Assembly (NCBI RefSeq): GCF_022865125.1
Contig: NZ_CP094828.1
Coordinates: forward strand, 682,001-746,000
DNA from: Acuticoccus sp. I52.16.1
Lineage (GTDB): Bacteria; Pseudomonadota; Alphaproteobacteria; Rhizobiales; Amorphaceae
DNA: 64,000 nt
Direction: 5' to 3'
Shown: positions 9,209-19,424 of the stretch, one piece after another
Layout: the number at the start of each line of letters is the position of its first letter
Numbering within the stretch: position 1 is the stretch's first letter
Position numbers and translations under genes: made by a program
The notes under the pieces: model-generated
Seen by the model: the letters and a program-made list of their open reading frames with translations, nothing else
Told to the model about the DNA's origin: nothing
Database searches by the model: none

Positions 9209-9372
9209 GATTGGTCTCCTGTAGCTTCCTGCGAACAGAACGACCCAAACGCCGAAAAGATCCGTAAGCGCGTGACTTTTTGCGTGACTGATAGGACCCG
9301 CTGCACCCCTCGCGCGCGCCGCACGGCGTAACTTTCGCCCCCGCGCCCGCCCTCGCGCCGCACCGCGTCTCC

Positions 9373-9390
9373 GTCAGGGCGTGCCCTGAC
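9373..9390. terminator. Hairpin downstream of ntrC
   Basis: Perfect inverted repeat GTCAGGGC / GCCCTGAC separated by two bases, about 35 bases beyond the ntrC stop. No T-tract, so it may be a Rho-dependent end or a simple stabilising stem. The rest of the 9209-9424 gap shows no gene. Confidence 0.35.
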
Positions 9391-9424
9391 CCGGCGGCGG
9401 ACGGGGCGGCTGCCGGACGGTGCC

Positions 9425-10872
<1,448 letters not shown>

Positions 10873-10876
<4 letters not shown>

Positions 10877-11969
10877 TGGCTCACTCTCTCACTTCCTTCG
10901 TAGGCGGGCATCAGGACGCGGACCGTGGTGCCGGCATTCGAATCGATCTCGATGACGCCGCCGTGATCGCCGACGATCTTCGCCACCAGGGCGAGGCCGA
11001 GGCCCGTCCCGTTGGTCTTCGTCGTCACGAACGGTTCGAATAGATGCGGAACGAGGTCCTCCGGGACGCCCGGCCCGTTGTCTTTCACGCAGAATTCCAG
11101 CGGCAGTGACACCTTGTGCGGCGAGCCGGGAGCGGCGACGCGCATGCCCGGCTTGAACGCCGTCGTCAGCGTGATGACGCCGCCCTCCTGGTCCGCCAGC
11201 GCCTCCGAGGCATTCTTGACGAGGTTGAGGAACACCTGGATCAGCTGATCATGGTTGGCGTGGACCGGGGGCAGCGAGGGGTCGTACGCCTTGCGGATCT
11301 CGAGGTGCCGCGCGAAGCCGGACGTCGCCAGCCGCTCGACGTGGTCGAGCACGGTGTGAATGTTGACGGGGGCACGCTGCACCGGCCGCGCGTCGCCGAA
11401 GACCTCCATCCGGTCGACCAGCTTCACCACCCGGTCGGTCTCGGACATGATCAGGCGGGCGAGCGCGCGGTCGTCCTCGCCCAGCGTCGGCTCGATGAGC
11501 TGCGCCGCGCCGCGGATGCCCGACAGCGGGTTGCGGATCTCGTGCGCCAGCATCGCCGCGAGGCCCGTCACCGAGCGCGCCGCGGCACGGGAGGTCAGCG
11601 TGCGGTCGATCTTGTCGGCCATCGACGGGCGGTCGAGGGTGAGCACCACCATCTGCGGATCTTCCGGCAGCGGCATGGCGTGGATATCGAGGACCTGCCC
11701 CTGGCCGAGGCGCGGCGAGGAGAGGTCGACACGATACTCCACCAGCCCCGCGCCCGCCTGCCGCACCTTCGCCGGCAGCGACAGCAGCGGGCTGCCGAAC
11801 GGCACGAAGCGGTCCAGCGGCTTCTTCTGCAGGTGCGCCAGCGAGGCGCCGAAGAAGGCCTCCGCGGCGTCGTTGGCGGAGATGATCTCGTCGTCCGGCC
11901 CCAACACGACGATGGCGTGCGGCAGCGCGTTGAGGATGGCCGCCGGCGTGACGCGGCGTGCGGCGGCGG

Positions 11970-11973
<4 letters not shown>
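10873..11973 (-). CDS. ntrB: Nitrogen regulation sensor histidine kinase NtrB
   Basis: Cytosolic histidine kinase/phosphatase of 366 aa, the partner of NtrC. An N-terminal PAS domain (~8-125; [18 protein letters not shown]) is followed by the dimerisation/phosphotransfer helix with the phosphorylated His in [18 protein letters not shown]. The ATP-binding domain carries the N box [11 protein letters not shown]1 box [10 protein letters not shown] and G2 box [12 protein letters not shown]. No transmembrane segments, as expected for GlnB-controlled NtrB. The start [10 protein letters not shown] overlaps the dusB stop by four bases. A much longer in-frame reading upstream is out-of-frame dusB sequence and was discarded. 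Confidence 0.95.
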
Positions 11974-12968
<995 letters not shown>

Positions 12969-13316
12969 GTTCGGTTGGGCACCTCTGAGGCCTCACGGTG
13001 CTCATCTTTTGACCATGACACCAAAGTTGGCAAGTCCGTGTTCGACCCTTGAGGGGAAAACCTGTTTCGAGTCTCATATACAGCGCGTTGTGCAGAGTGT
13101 GCCCGCATGGCAGTCGCCCACGCCGCGAGCCGCGGGGGACCGCCCATATTCGCACCAATTTGCCCAACTTGGCGTCGTCTCCTGCAGGAGATTGCAACCA
13201 TGCGCAATGATCGACCGTGAAATGCCCCCGGTTGCACGACCTAGGGTCGCAGCATACGACCGGCGGCCATGCGCATTCGCATGGCGCCCCGACGCGCGGC
13301 GAGCTATGACGCGGCC
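12969..13316. other. Intergenic region between dusB and ispDF
   Basis: A 348-base divergent gap with no convincing gene. It must hold the promoter of the dusB-ntrBC operon and of ispDF, but I could not pick convincing -35/-10 boxes. It contains a 14-base perfect palindrome, TCTCCTGCAGGAGA, at 13178-13191. In-frame ATG codons at 13269 and 13317 compete as the ispDF start. Confidence 0.6.
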
Positions 13317-14492
13317 ATGATGCCCATCGACGCCATCATCGTTGCAGCCGGACGCGGCACCCGCCTGGGCGGCCCCGTCCCCAAGCAGTATCTGCCGCTG
13401 GGCGCGCGCACCGTCCTCGCCCGCGCGGTCGACGCCTTCCTGGGTCATCCGGCGATCCGCAGCGTGGTGGTCGTCATCGCCGCCGGCGACGAGCGGCGGG
13501 TCGACGAGGCGCTGGCCGACCGCACGCGCGCCGTCCGGGTGGTGACGGGCGGGGCCACGCGCCAGGCCTCAGTCGCCCGCGGGCTCGCCGCGCTCGGCGG
13601 AACCGCCCCACCCTCCGCGGTGATGGTCCACGACGCCGCGCGCCCCTTCGTCTCGGCCGGTGTGATCGACCGCGTCGCCGCCGCGCTCACCGAGGCGGCC
13701 GCGGTCGTCCCCGCCGTCCCCATCGCCGACACCGTCAAGCGCGTCGACGGCGGCCGCGTGATCGAGACGGTCGACCGCAGTGCCCTCGTCCAGGTGCAGA
13801 CGCCGCAGGGTTTCCACCTCGCCGCACTCCTCGCCGCGCACGCGGCTGCCGGCACCACCGAGACCGGCAGCACAGAGGCCGGCGCCACCGACGATGCGGG
13901 CCTCATCGAAGCCCAAGGAGGCCGCGTGACCACCGTTCCCGGCGAGCGCACCAACTTCAAGATCACCACCGAGGACGACCTCGCGGCCGCGCGCGCCAGC
14001 CTCGCCGCCGTCCCCGTCGTCGGCCACGGGTTCGACGTGCACCGCCTGGAGCCGGGCGGCCCGATGGTCATCGGCGGCCTGACGATCGAGAGTCCCACCC
14101 GCATGAAGGGCCACTCCGACGCCGACGTCGCCCTCCACGCCATCACCGACGCGCTGTTCGGCGCCATCGCCGACGGGGACATCGGCCACCATTTCCCCCC
14201 CAGCGACGAGACCTGGCGCGGCGCGGCGTCCGACCGTTTCCTCGCCTTCGCCGCCGAGCGGGTCCGCGCCCGCGGCGGGCGCATCGCCCACATCGACCTG
14301 ACGATCATGTGCGAGCGGCCCAAGATCGGCCCCTTGCGGGAGGCGATGCGGGCGCGGATCGCCGAGATCGTCGCCGTCCCGGTCGCGGCGGTATCGGTGA
14401 AGGCGACGACGACCGAGCGGCTCGGCTTCACCGGCCGCGGCGAGGGCATCGCCGCCCAGGCGACGGCCACAGTGCTGAGGGAGACGACATGA
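13317..14492 (+). CDS. ispDF: Bifunctional IspD/IspF isoprenoid enzyme
   Basis: Fusion of 391 aa acting at two steps of the MEP pathway. The N-terminal cytidylyltransferase (IspD, ~1-228) has the CTP-binding loop AAGRGTRLGGPVPKQY and the block MVHDAARPFVSAG. The C-terminal IspF (2C-methyl-D-erythritol 2,4-cyclodiphosphate synthase, ~233-391) has GHGFDVHRLEPGG, the metal-binding HSDADVALHAITDA and IGHHFPPSDETWRGA, and ends LGFTGRGEGIAAQATA. This fusion is common in alphaproteobacteria and a few other lineages. The start MMPIDAIIV places the first strand at the usual distance; an in-frame ATG 48 bases upstream is possible. The stop overlaps the next ATG. Confidence 0.94.
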   Translation: MMPIDAIIVAAGRGTRLGGPVPKQYLPLGARTVLARAVDAFLGHPAIRSVVVVIAAGDERRVDEALADRTRAVRVVTGGATRQASVARGLAALGGTAPPSAVMVHDAARPFVSAGVIDRVAAALTEAAAVVPAVPIADTVKRVDGGRVIETVDRSALVQVQTPQGFHLAALLAAHAAAGTTETGSTEAGATDDAGLIEAQGGRVTTVPGERTNFKITTEDDLAAARASLAAVPVVGHGFDVHRLEPGGPMVIGGLTIESPTRMKGHSDADVALHAITDALFGAIADGDIGHHFPPSDETWRGAASDRFLAFAAERVRARGGRIAHIDLTIMCERPKIGPLREAMRARIAEIVAVPVAAVSVKATTTERLGFTGRGEGIAAQATATVLRETT

Positions 14493-14989
14493 TCGACGAC
14501 GAAATCCGCGCCCGCGCCGAGGCGCTGCTCAACGCCGCCCGCACGGCGGGGGTCACGGTCGTCACGTGCGAATCGTGCACCGGCGGCCTCATCGGTGCCG
14601 CCCTCACGGCGATCCCCGGCTCGTCCGATGTGGTGGACGGCGGCTTCATCACCTACGCCAACCCCGCCAAGATGCGCCTGGGCGTGCCCGAGGCGCTGCT
14701 CGCGGCCCACGGTGCGGTCAGCGAGCCGGTCGCCCGCGCCATGGCGGAGGCGGCGCGCGAGCGGGGCGGCGCCGCCCCCGACCTCGTCTCGGTCGCGGTG
14801 ACGGGCGTCGCCGGGCCGGGCGGCGGATCGGCGGACAAGCCCGTCGGTCTCGTCCACTTCGCGGCAGCCGGCGCCGGCGCCACCGTCCACCGCGAGCGGC
14901 GCTTCGGCGACATCGGGCGCGACGCGGTGCGCAAGGCCAGCGTCCTCGAGGCGCTGAACCTCCTCGACGGCCTGATTTCGCGCGAGTAG
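14489..14989 (+). CDS. CinA C-terminal domain protein (nicotinamide-nucleotide amidohydrolase, PncC-like)
   Basis: Protein of 166 aa consisting only of the CinA C-terminal domain, which in PncC deamidates nicotinamide mononucleotide to nicotinic acid mononucleotide for NAD recycling. Landmarks are VVTCESCTGGLIGAALT with the catalytic Ser, the block GFITYANPAKMRLGV and VAVTGVAGPGGGSADKPVG. The start ATG overlaps the ispDF stop as ATGA, so the two are translationally coupled. The ispDF-cinA pair recurs in alphaproteobacteria, though no metabolic link is evident. Confidence 0.9.
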   Translation: MIDDEIRARAEALLNAARTAGVTVVTCESCTGGLIGAALTAIPGSSDVVDGGFITYANPAKMRLGVPEALLAAHGAVSEPVARAMAEAARERGGAAPDLVSVAVTGVAGPGGGSADKPVGLVHFAAAGAGATVHRERRFGDIGRDAVRKASVLEALNLLDGLISRE

Positions 14990-15047
14990 CCGGATCCAAA
15001 TCGCCGCACGGGCGTTGTGACCCGTGACGATTGGAGCGCCCTGCGCC

Positions 15048-15533
15048 GTGAACTGGCCCGTCCTGCTGATCTTTATTCTTGCAACGCTGGCGACCGCGGC
15101 GACCGGGTCGTTCTTTCGCCCCGGCGCGTGGTACCGCGGCCTGGCAAAGCCGGACTGGACGCCGCCGAATTGGGCATTTCCGGTCGCCTGGACCATTCTT
15201 TATGCGACGATCGCCGCCGCGGGCTATCTCTTCTACGAAGCCGCCGCGCCCGGCGAGCGCACCGTGCCGCTCGTTCTCTACACCCTCCAGTTGGGGCTGA
15301 ACGCGGCGTGGTCGCCCCTCTTCTTCCATGCCCATCGCATGGGATGGGCGCTCGTTGACATTCTCGTGATGATGGTGGTGATCGCGGCGACGATCCTCAT
15401 GTTTGCCGCAATTTCTCCCCTCAGCGGGCTACTTCTGGTTCCCTACCTTGGTTGGGTCGGCTTTGCTTCGACCCTGAACTACACTATCTTGCGGCTCAAT
15501 GACCCGCGGCGTCGAGCCGCGACGAGTATGTGA
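15048..15533 (+). CDS. tspO: TspO/MBR family tryptophan-rich sensory protein
   Basis: Integral membrane protein of 161 aa with five hydrophobic helices, the TspO length. The fold signatures are present: FFRPGAWYRGLAKPDWTPP, then FPVAWTILYATIAAAGYL, then LQLGLNAAWSPLFFHAHRMG and the last helix ending in LNYTILRLN. Relatives bind porphyrins and cholesterol-like ligands and, in Rhodobacter, modulate tetrapyrrole/carotenoid gene expression under oxygen. The start used is the GTG of the NWPVLLIF segment, with GGAG 11 bases upstream; another GTG 24 bases earlier has no such site. A 46-aa membrane ORF and a prenyl synthase follow. Confidence 0.9.
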   Translation: MNWPVLLIFILATLATAATGSFFRPGAWYRGLAKPDWTPPNWAFPVAWTILYATIAAAGYLFYEAAAPGERTVPLVLYTLQLGLNAAWSPLFFHAHRMGWALVDILVMMVVIAATILMFAAISPLSGLLLVPYLGWVGFASTLNYTILRLNDPRRRAATSM

Positions 15534-15548
15534 GCGACGGGGTGATCC

Positions 15549-15689
15549 ATGGATACCAACCTCATCGTGTTGCTTGAGATCCTGTTGATCGCCGGCAGCC
15601 TACTGACCTTCGCGGCATGCGAATTGCGCGACGCGCGCCGTCGCCCCGCGGAAGTGGGCCTCAACCGGCGTCGCAGCAACGCGAATTGA
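15549..15689 (+). CDS. Small single-span membrane protein
   Basis: Predicted protein of 46 aa of no known family: an acidic N-terminus (MDTNLIVLLEILLIAGSLLT), one hydrophobic helix to about residue 23 with one Cys, then a basic tail (ELRDARRRPAEVGLNRRRSN). A positive-inside C-terminus gives an N-out/C-in topology. It starts 16 bases after the tspO stop and lies on the same strand as the prenyl synthase 35 bases further on, so it is probably cotranscribed with both. GGGTGATCC precedes the ATG, a moderate ribosome site. Confidence 0.6.
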   Translation: MDTNLIVLLEILLIAGSLLTFAACELRDARRRPAEVGLNRRRSNAN

Positions 15690-15723
15690 CCGAACGGTTT
15701 GTTTTGAGACAAGCCGATCCGTG

Positions 15724-16602
15724 ATGAACGATGCCGCCGGATCGGACCTATCCCCACGCGTCGAGGCGGCGATCCGCCGTCACGTCGGCGCGCGGTGCGC
15801 ACCGCCTCGGCTGGGCGCGGCGATCGAGCATGCGATCCTCGCCGGCGGCTCGCGCGTGCGGCCCCGCTTCACGCTCGGCGTCGCCCTCGCCTGCGGTGAC
15901 GACCGGCCCGCCCTCGCGGACGCGGTCGCCGTCGCGATCGAGTGCCTGCACTGCGCCTCGCTGGTGCACGACGACCTCCCCTGCTTCGACGATGCCGCGA
16001 TCCGCCGCGGCAGGCCCACCGTCCACCTCGCCCACGGCGAGGCGCTGGCGGTGCTGTCCGGCGACGCCCTCATCGTGATGGCGTTCCAGACCCTCTCGGA
16101 CGTCTCCGCCCTCGCCGGAGAGCGGCTGCCGGAGCTGCTTCAGGTGCTGGCGGAGGCCGCCGGAGCCCCGGACGGCCTCGTCGGCGGTCAGGCGCTGGAG
16201 AGCGAGCACACGCCCGACCTCGACACCTACCACGCGGCCAAGACCGGCGCGCTGTTCGAGGCGGCTGCCGCGGGCGGGGCGGTCGCGGCCGGCGGCGACG
16301 TCACGGTCTGGCGGCGGATCGGCGCGTGGCTCGGCGCCGCCTATCAGATCGCCGACGACATCCACGACGCGCTCGGCATCGGCGGCGAAGGCAAGCCCAC
16401 CGGCCAGGACACCGCCCACGCGCGCCCCTCCGTCGTCGCCCGCCACGGCGTCGACGGGGCGGTCCTGGCGCTGCACCGGCACATGGAGGCCGCGGTCGAC
16501 GCGATCCCGCCCGGCCCCACCGCCGAGACGCTGCGAACCCTGGTGCGCGAGCAGACGACCCGTTTCCTCCCGGCCGACCTCGCCGCCCGCCGCAGCGCGT
16601 GA
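15724..16602 (+). CDS. Short-chain polyprenyl diphosphate synthase (FPP/GGPP synthase, IspA/CrtE-like)
   Basis: Cytoplasmic trans-prenyltransferase of 292 aa that condenses IPP with allylic diphosphates. The first Asp-rich motif is in LVHDDLPCFDDAAIRRGRP (from about residue 85) and the second is ADDIHD (about 210-214). GGSRVRPRF carries the substrate-binding Arg, and GLVGGQALE and HAAKTGALF are also present. The LPCFDD form and the neighbouring TspO recall carotenoid-linked synthases (CrtE of Rhodobacter) as much as IspA; chain length cannot be set from sequence alone. The ATG directly follows an in-frame GTG that could also initiate. It supplies the product end of the MEP pathway represented by ispDF and dxs in this window. 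Confidence 0.88.
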   Translation: MNDAAGSDLSPRVEAAIRRHVGARCAPPRLGAAIEHAILAGGSRVRPRFTLGVALACGDDRPALADAVAVAIECLHCASLVHDDLPCFDDAAIRRGRPTVHLAHGEALAVLSGDALIVMAFQTLSDVSALAGERLPELLQVLAEAAGAPDGLVGGQALESEHTPDLDTYHAAKTGALFEAAAAGGAVAAGGDVTVWRRIGAWLGAAYQIADDIHDALGIGGEGKPTGQDTAHARPSVVARHGVDGAVLALHRHMEAAVDAIPPGPTAETLRTLVREQTTRFLPADLAARRSA

Positions 16603-16813
16603 CGCGGCTCGCATCGGGCCCGGGCCGGCTTGCATGAAGGCGGGGTTAATCTCCGCCGCCTATCGTGCCGTCCCGGCAACATCGCCGGTGAATCGCGCGT
16701 CTGCGTGCGCTCCGGACGCGTGGTCGATCACCGCCGGCATGTTTTCCACGATAAAATGACAGGGCCGACTCGCTCGGCCGCCCCCTTCATCGCTGCAAAG
16801 GACCTGCCTCAGC

Positions 16814-17515
16814 ATGTATCGTACCCGTCAGTCGCATCGGCCGGGGGCAGCGTCACTCAGCAGGCGCGCGTTCGTCCTCGGATCGACGGCCGTCGCCGTC
16901 GCGGGCTGCCAGACCGGGACCATCGAGACCGTCGCCGTCAGCACTCCGGCGCCGACCGAGGAATCGTACCGGGTCATGTACGGGCCGCTGCCGAACGAGC
17001 GCTTCCCGCTCCCCGCGGTCGACATCAGCAAGTTCGAGCCGCAGTTTCTGCGCCGCGAAGTCAGCAATCCGACCGGCGAACGGCCGGGGACGATCGTCGT
17101 CGATACGACCAACAAGTTCCTCTACCTCACGCTGCCGAAGGGGCGGGCGATGCGCTACGGCGTGGGCCTCGGCCGCGCCGGATTCGGCTGGGACGGCGAG
17201 GCGGTGATCCGCCTGAAGCGCGAGTGGCCGACCTGGACGCCGCCGCCGGAGATGATCGACCGCGACCCCGACCTGGAGCAGTACCGCGACGGCATGCCCC
17301 CCGGCCCCCGCAACCCGCTCGGCGCGCGCGCGCTCTACCTCTTCCAGGGCGGGCAGGACACGCTCTACCGCCTGCACGGCACGGCCGAGGCCTACTCCAT
17401 CGGCCGCAACGTCTCCTCCGGCTGCGTGCGCCTCCTCAACCACGACATCATCGACCTCTACAGCCGCACCCCGATGAACACGCGCGTCGTGGTGCGGCCG
17501 GCGGCGATCTACTAG
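16814..17515 (+). CDS. L,D-transpeptidase (YkuD domain) with lipoprotein-like signal
   Basis: Periplasmic enzyme of 233 aa of the ErfK/YbiS group, which forms 3-3 peptidoglycan crosslinks or attaches proteins to peptidoglycan. The N-terminus carries a twin-Arg-like stretch SRRAFVLGSTAVAVAGC with a lipobox-like AVAGC, so C32 may be lipidated. The YkuD domain covers ~90-233 with strand TIVVDTTNKFLYL, catalytic His188 in LYRLHGTAEAYSIG and catalytic Cys204 in SSGCVRLLNHD. It stands alone, with 211 bases upstream and 230 bases downstream free of genes. Confidence 0.92.
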   Translation: MYRTRQSHRPGAASLSRRAFVLGSTAVAVAGCQTGTIETVAVSTPAPTEESYRVMYGPLPNERFPLPAVDISKFEPQFLRREVSNPTGERPGTIVVDTTNKFLYLTLPKGRAMRYGVGLGRAGFGWDGEAVIRLKREWPTWTPPPEMIDRDPDLEQYRDGMPPGPRNPLGARALYLFQGGQDTLYRLHGTAEAYSIGRNVSSGCVRLLNHDIIDLYSRTPMNTRVVVRPAAIY

Positions 17516-17690
17516 GCGCGTCCCCGCACGCCCCCGGAGCCGGCCCGCGCCGGCTTCGGCATTGCTGTCGGCATCGATATCGGCGCTGCCGCGCCGCGGC
17601 GGTTGCCGTGGCCGTTCGATGGCGACTAGCCTATTGGACGGCAGCAATAAGAAACTTCGGGAGCCTCGATGCCCACGCCAGCCCCAACCG

Positions 17691-17738
17691 CCACCGGTCG
17701 AGCCACCGTGCGATCCACCGGTCGAGCCACCGTGCGAG
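17691..17738. repeat. Two-copy 24-bp tandem repeat
   Basis: Two adjacent copies of a 24-base unit starting CCACCGGTCGAGCCACCGTG and differing only in the last base. The array ends seven bases before the chosen GTG start of the dehydrogenase, so it occupies its leader. It could be a regulatory repeat or a recent slippage duplication. Confidence 0.7.
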
Positions 17739-17745
17739 CCGCCTC

Positions 17746-18798
17746 GTGACCGTCGTCGTGGTGGCGCCCCTGGCGCTGGAGCGGTTCGTCCGCGCCGCGC
17801 TCTCGGCCGCCGGTGCCGACGGCGCGACGACCGATGCGGCCGCACGCGCCATGTTGCACGGGTCCCGCCTCGGCGTGGACAGCCACGGCGTGCGGCTGCT
17901 GGAGCACTACGTCACGGTCATGGAAGGCGGGCGCGTCAACAAGACGCCGAACCTCGCCTTCGTCGCCGAGCGCGCCGCCGTCGCCACTCTCGACGCCGAC
18001 CACGCCCACGGCGCTCTCGCCGCTTACGCCGCGATGGACAAGGCGACGGAGTTGGCCCGTAGCGCCGGCATCGGCGCCGTTTCGATCCGCAACTCGTCGC
18101 ACTTCGGCCCGGCCGGCGCCTACGCACTCGCCGCCGCGGAGGCGGGGATGATCGGCTTCGCCACCTGCAACTCGGACGCCTTCGTGCGCCTGCACGGCGG
18201 TGCGCGGCGCTTCCACGGCACCAACCCGCTCGCCGTCGCCGTTCCGGCCGACGGGCACCCCTGGCTGTTCGACATGGCCACCAGCGCGATCCCGTTCAAT
18301 CGCGTGCAGCTCTACCGCAGCCTGGGGGTCGAGGTGCCGGAGGGCACCGGCTCGGACGCGGCCGGGCTCGACACGCTGGACGCCGACGCGGTGGAGATGC
18401 TGGCGCCGCTGGGGGCGGCCTTCGGCTTCAAGGGCGCCGGCCTCGCCGGCATCGCCGAGATCTTCAGCGCCGTGCTCAGCGGTATGGGGCTCAGCTTCGA
18501 GCTGCTGCCGATGGGCGGGGACGACAAATCCACCCCGCGCGGCCTCGGTGCCTTCGTCATGGCGATCAACCCCGAGGCGTTCATCTCCCGCGCCGCGTTC
18601 GACGCCGGCATGCGGCGCTACCTCGACGCGCTGCGCACGTCTCCGCCGCGCGCCGACGGCACCGTCATGGCACCCGGCGACCGCGAGTGGGCTGTCGCCG
18701 AGGAGCGGCTCGACGGGATCCCGCTGGACCCGGTGACGGTCGAGGGCTTCGGCCGGCTCGCCGAACGGTACGGCCTGCCCTCCCTCGAAGGGCTCTGA
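17746..18798 (+). CDS. Malate/L-lactate/ureidoglycolate-type dehydrogenase (LDH2 family)
   Basis: NAD(P)-dependent 2-hydroxyacid dehydrogenase of 350 aa in the non-Rossmann LDH2 family, whose members oxidise malate, lactate, sulfolactate or ureidoglycolate. Family marks include the N-terminal helix LERFVRAALSAAGA, the substrate Arg/His region GVDSHGVRLLEHYV, VSIRNSSHFGPAGAYA with a catalytic His, and FHGTNPLAVAVP. The substrate is undetermined. No ATG is available; GTG at 17746 or at 17758 gives the usual N-terminal length, and the 24-bp repeat lies immediately before. It is convergent with the hxlR gene, seven bases apart. Confidence 0.85.
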   Translation: MTVVVVAPLALERFVRAALSAAGADGATTDAAARAMLHGSRLGVDSHGVRLLEHYVTVMEGGRVNKTPNLAFVAERAAVATLDADHAHGALAAYAAMDKATELARSAGIGAVSIRNSSHFGPAGAYALAAAEAGMIGFATCNSDAFVRLHGGARRFHGTNPLAVAVPADGHPWLFDMATSAIPFNRVQLYRSLGVEVPEGTGSDAAGLDTLDADAVEMLAPLGAAFGFKGAGLAGIAEIFSAVLSGMGLSFELLPMGGDDKSTPRGLGAFVMAINPEAFISRAAFDAGMRRYLDALRTSPPRADGTVMAPGDREWAVAEERLDGIPLDPVTVEGFGRLAERYGLPSLEGL

Positions 18799-18805
18799 GC
18801 GGGCC

Positions 18806-19243
18806 TCAACGCGTCGCGCGCACGTTCGCGGGGGTGATCGGCTCGCCGGTCGCCTCGTCCACCAGGAGCGGGCGCACCGGCGCGCCGGTCTGCCGCGAGA
18901 CGAGGCGCAGCGGCGCGTCCGAGCCGCCCGGCACCGCCGCCTCCCCCCACGCCATCAGCGTCACCAGCACCGGGTGGAAGGCGCGGCCGGTCTCGGTCAG
19001 GCGATATTCGTAGCGGGGCGGGCGATCCTGGTACGGCTCGCGCGTCAGCACGCCGGCCTCGACCAGCTTGCGCAATCGGTCCGCCAGGACGTGGCGGGTG
19101 ATCCCGAGCCGCTCCTGGAAGGCCTCGAAGCGGCGCACCCCGCGAAAGCAGTCGCGCAACAGGAGCAGCGTCCAGCGGTCGCCGACCACCGACATCGCCC
19201 GCGCGACCGGGCACGCCTCGTCCCCTAATTCCTGCCATTTCAT
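18806..19243 (-). CDS. HxlR family winged-helix regulator
   Basis: DNA-binding protein of 145 aa. The N-terminal CPVARAMSVVGDRWTLLLLRD includes the conserved family Cys (C11), which in YodB/HypR relatives senses electrophiles or oxidants. The recognition region is GITRHVLADRLRKLVEAGVL and the wing is RPPRYEYRLTETGRA. The tail from about residue 110 (DAPLRLVSRQTGAPVRPLLVD) is an extension beyond the minimal HxlR domain. It is divergent from a MATE exporter, and two identical inverted repeats lie 28-67 bases upstream of its ATG, so it probably represses itself and the exporter. Confidence 0.92.
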   Translation of the reverse strand: MKWQELGDEACPVARAMSVVGDRWTLLLLRDCFRGVRRFEAFQERLGITRHVLADRLRKLVEAGVLTREPYQDRPPRYEYRLTETGRAFHPVLVTLMAWGEAAVPGGSDAPLRLVSRQTGAPVRPLLVDEATGEPITPANVRATR

Positions 19244-19270
19244 GCCCCCGATAGTAGACGAGCTTGACAG

Positions 19271-19310
19271 GTTCCGAAAGGGAACTCAGTCTCAAGTTCC
19301 AAAAAGGAAC
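19271..19310. promoter_or_regulatory. Paired palindromic operator for the HxlR regulator
   Basis: Two perfect copies of the inverted repeat GTTCC-N5-GGAAC at 19271-19285 and 19296-19310, 25 bases apart centre to centre (about 2.4 helical turns). They lie between hxlR and the divergent MATE gene. Two-site occupancy by winged-helix dimers is the likely reading; the assignment to this HxlR protein is inferred from position. Confidence 0.75.
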
Positions 19311-19424
19311 TGAGGCGGCGCGCATGCCATCGTCGACGATCGTCCCCCGGCCGGGTCCCCGCCTCGCCGCAGCGCCGGCGCAGACCCGCCGCACCGCGCC
19401 CACCGCCGCCCCCGGTGCGCCGGC

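Noticed and set aside
13178-13191. Palindrome TCTCCTGCAGGAGA in the dusB/ispDF gap as an operator
   Set aside because: It is short, GC-rich and single, with no matching regulator; recorded only as part of the gap.
15048-16602. A photosynthesis gene cluster around tspO and the prenyl synthase
   Set aside because: No bch, puf, puh or other crt genes are present in the window.
17691-17738. The 24-bp repeat as a CRISPR fragment
   Set aside because: There are only two copies with no spacer between them and no cas genes.
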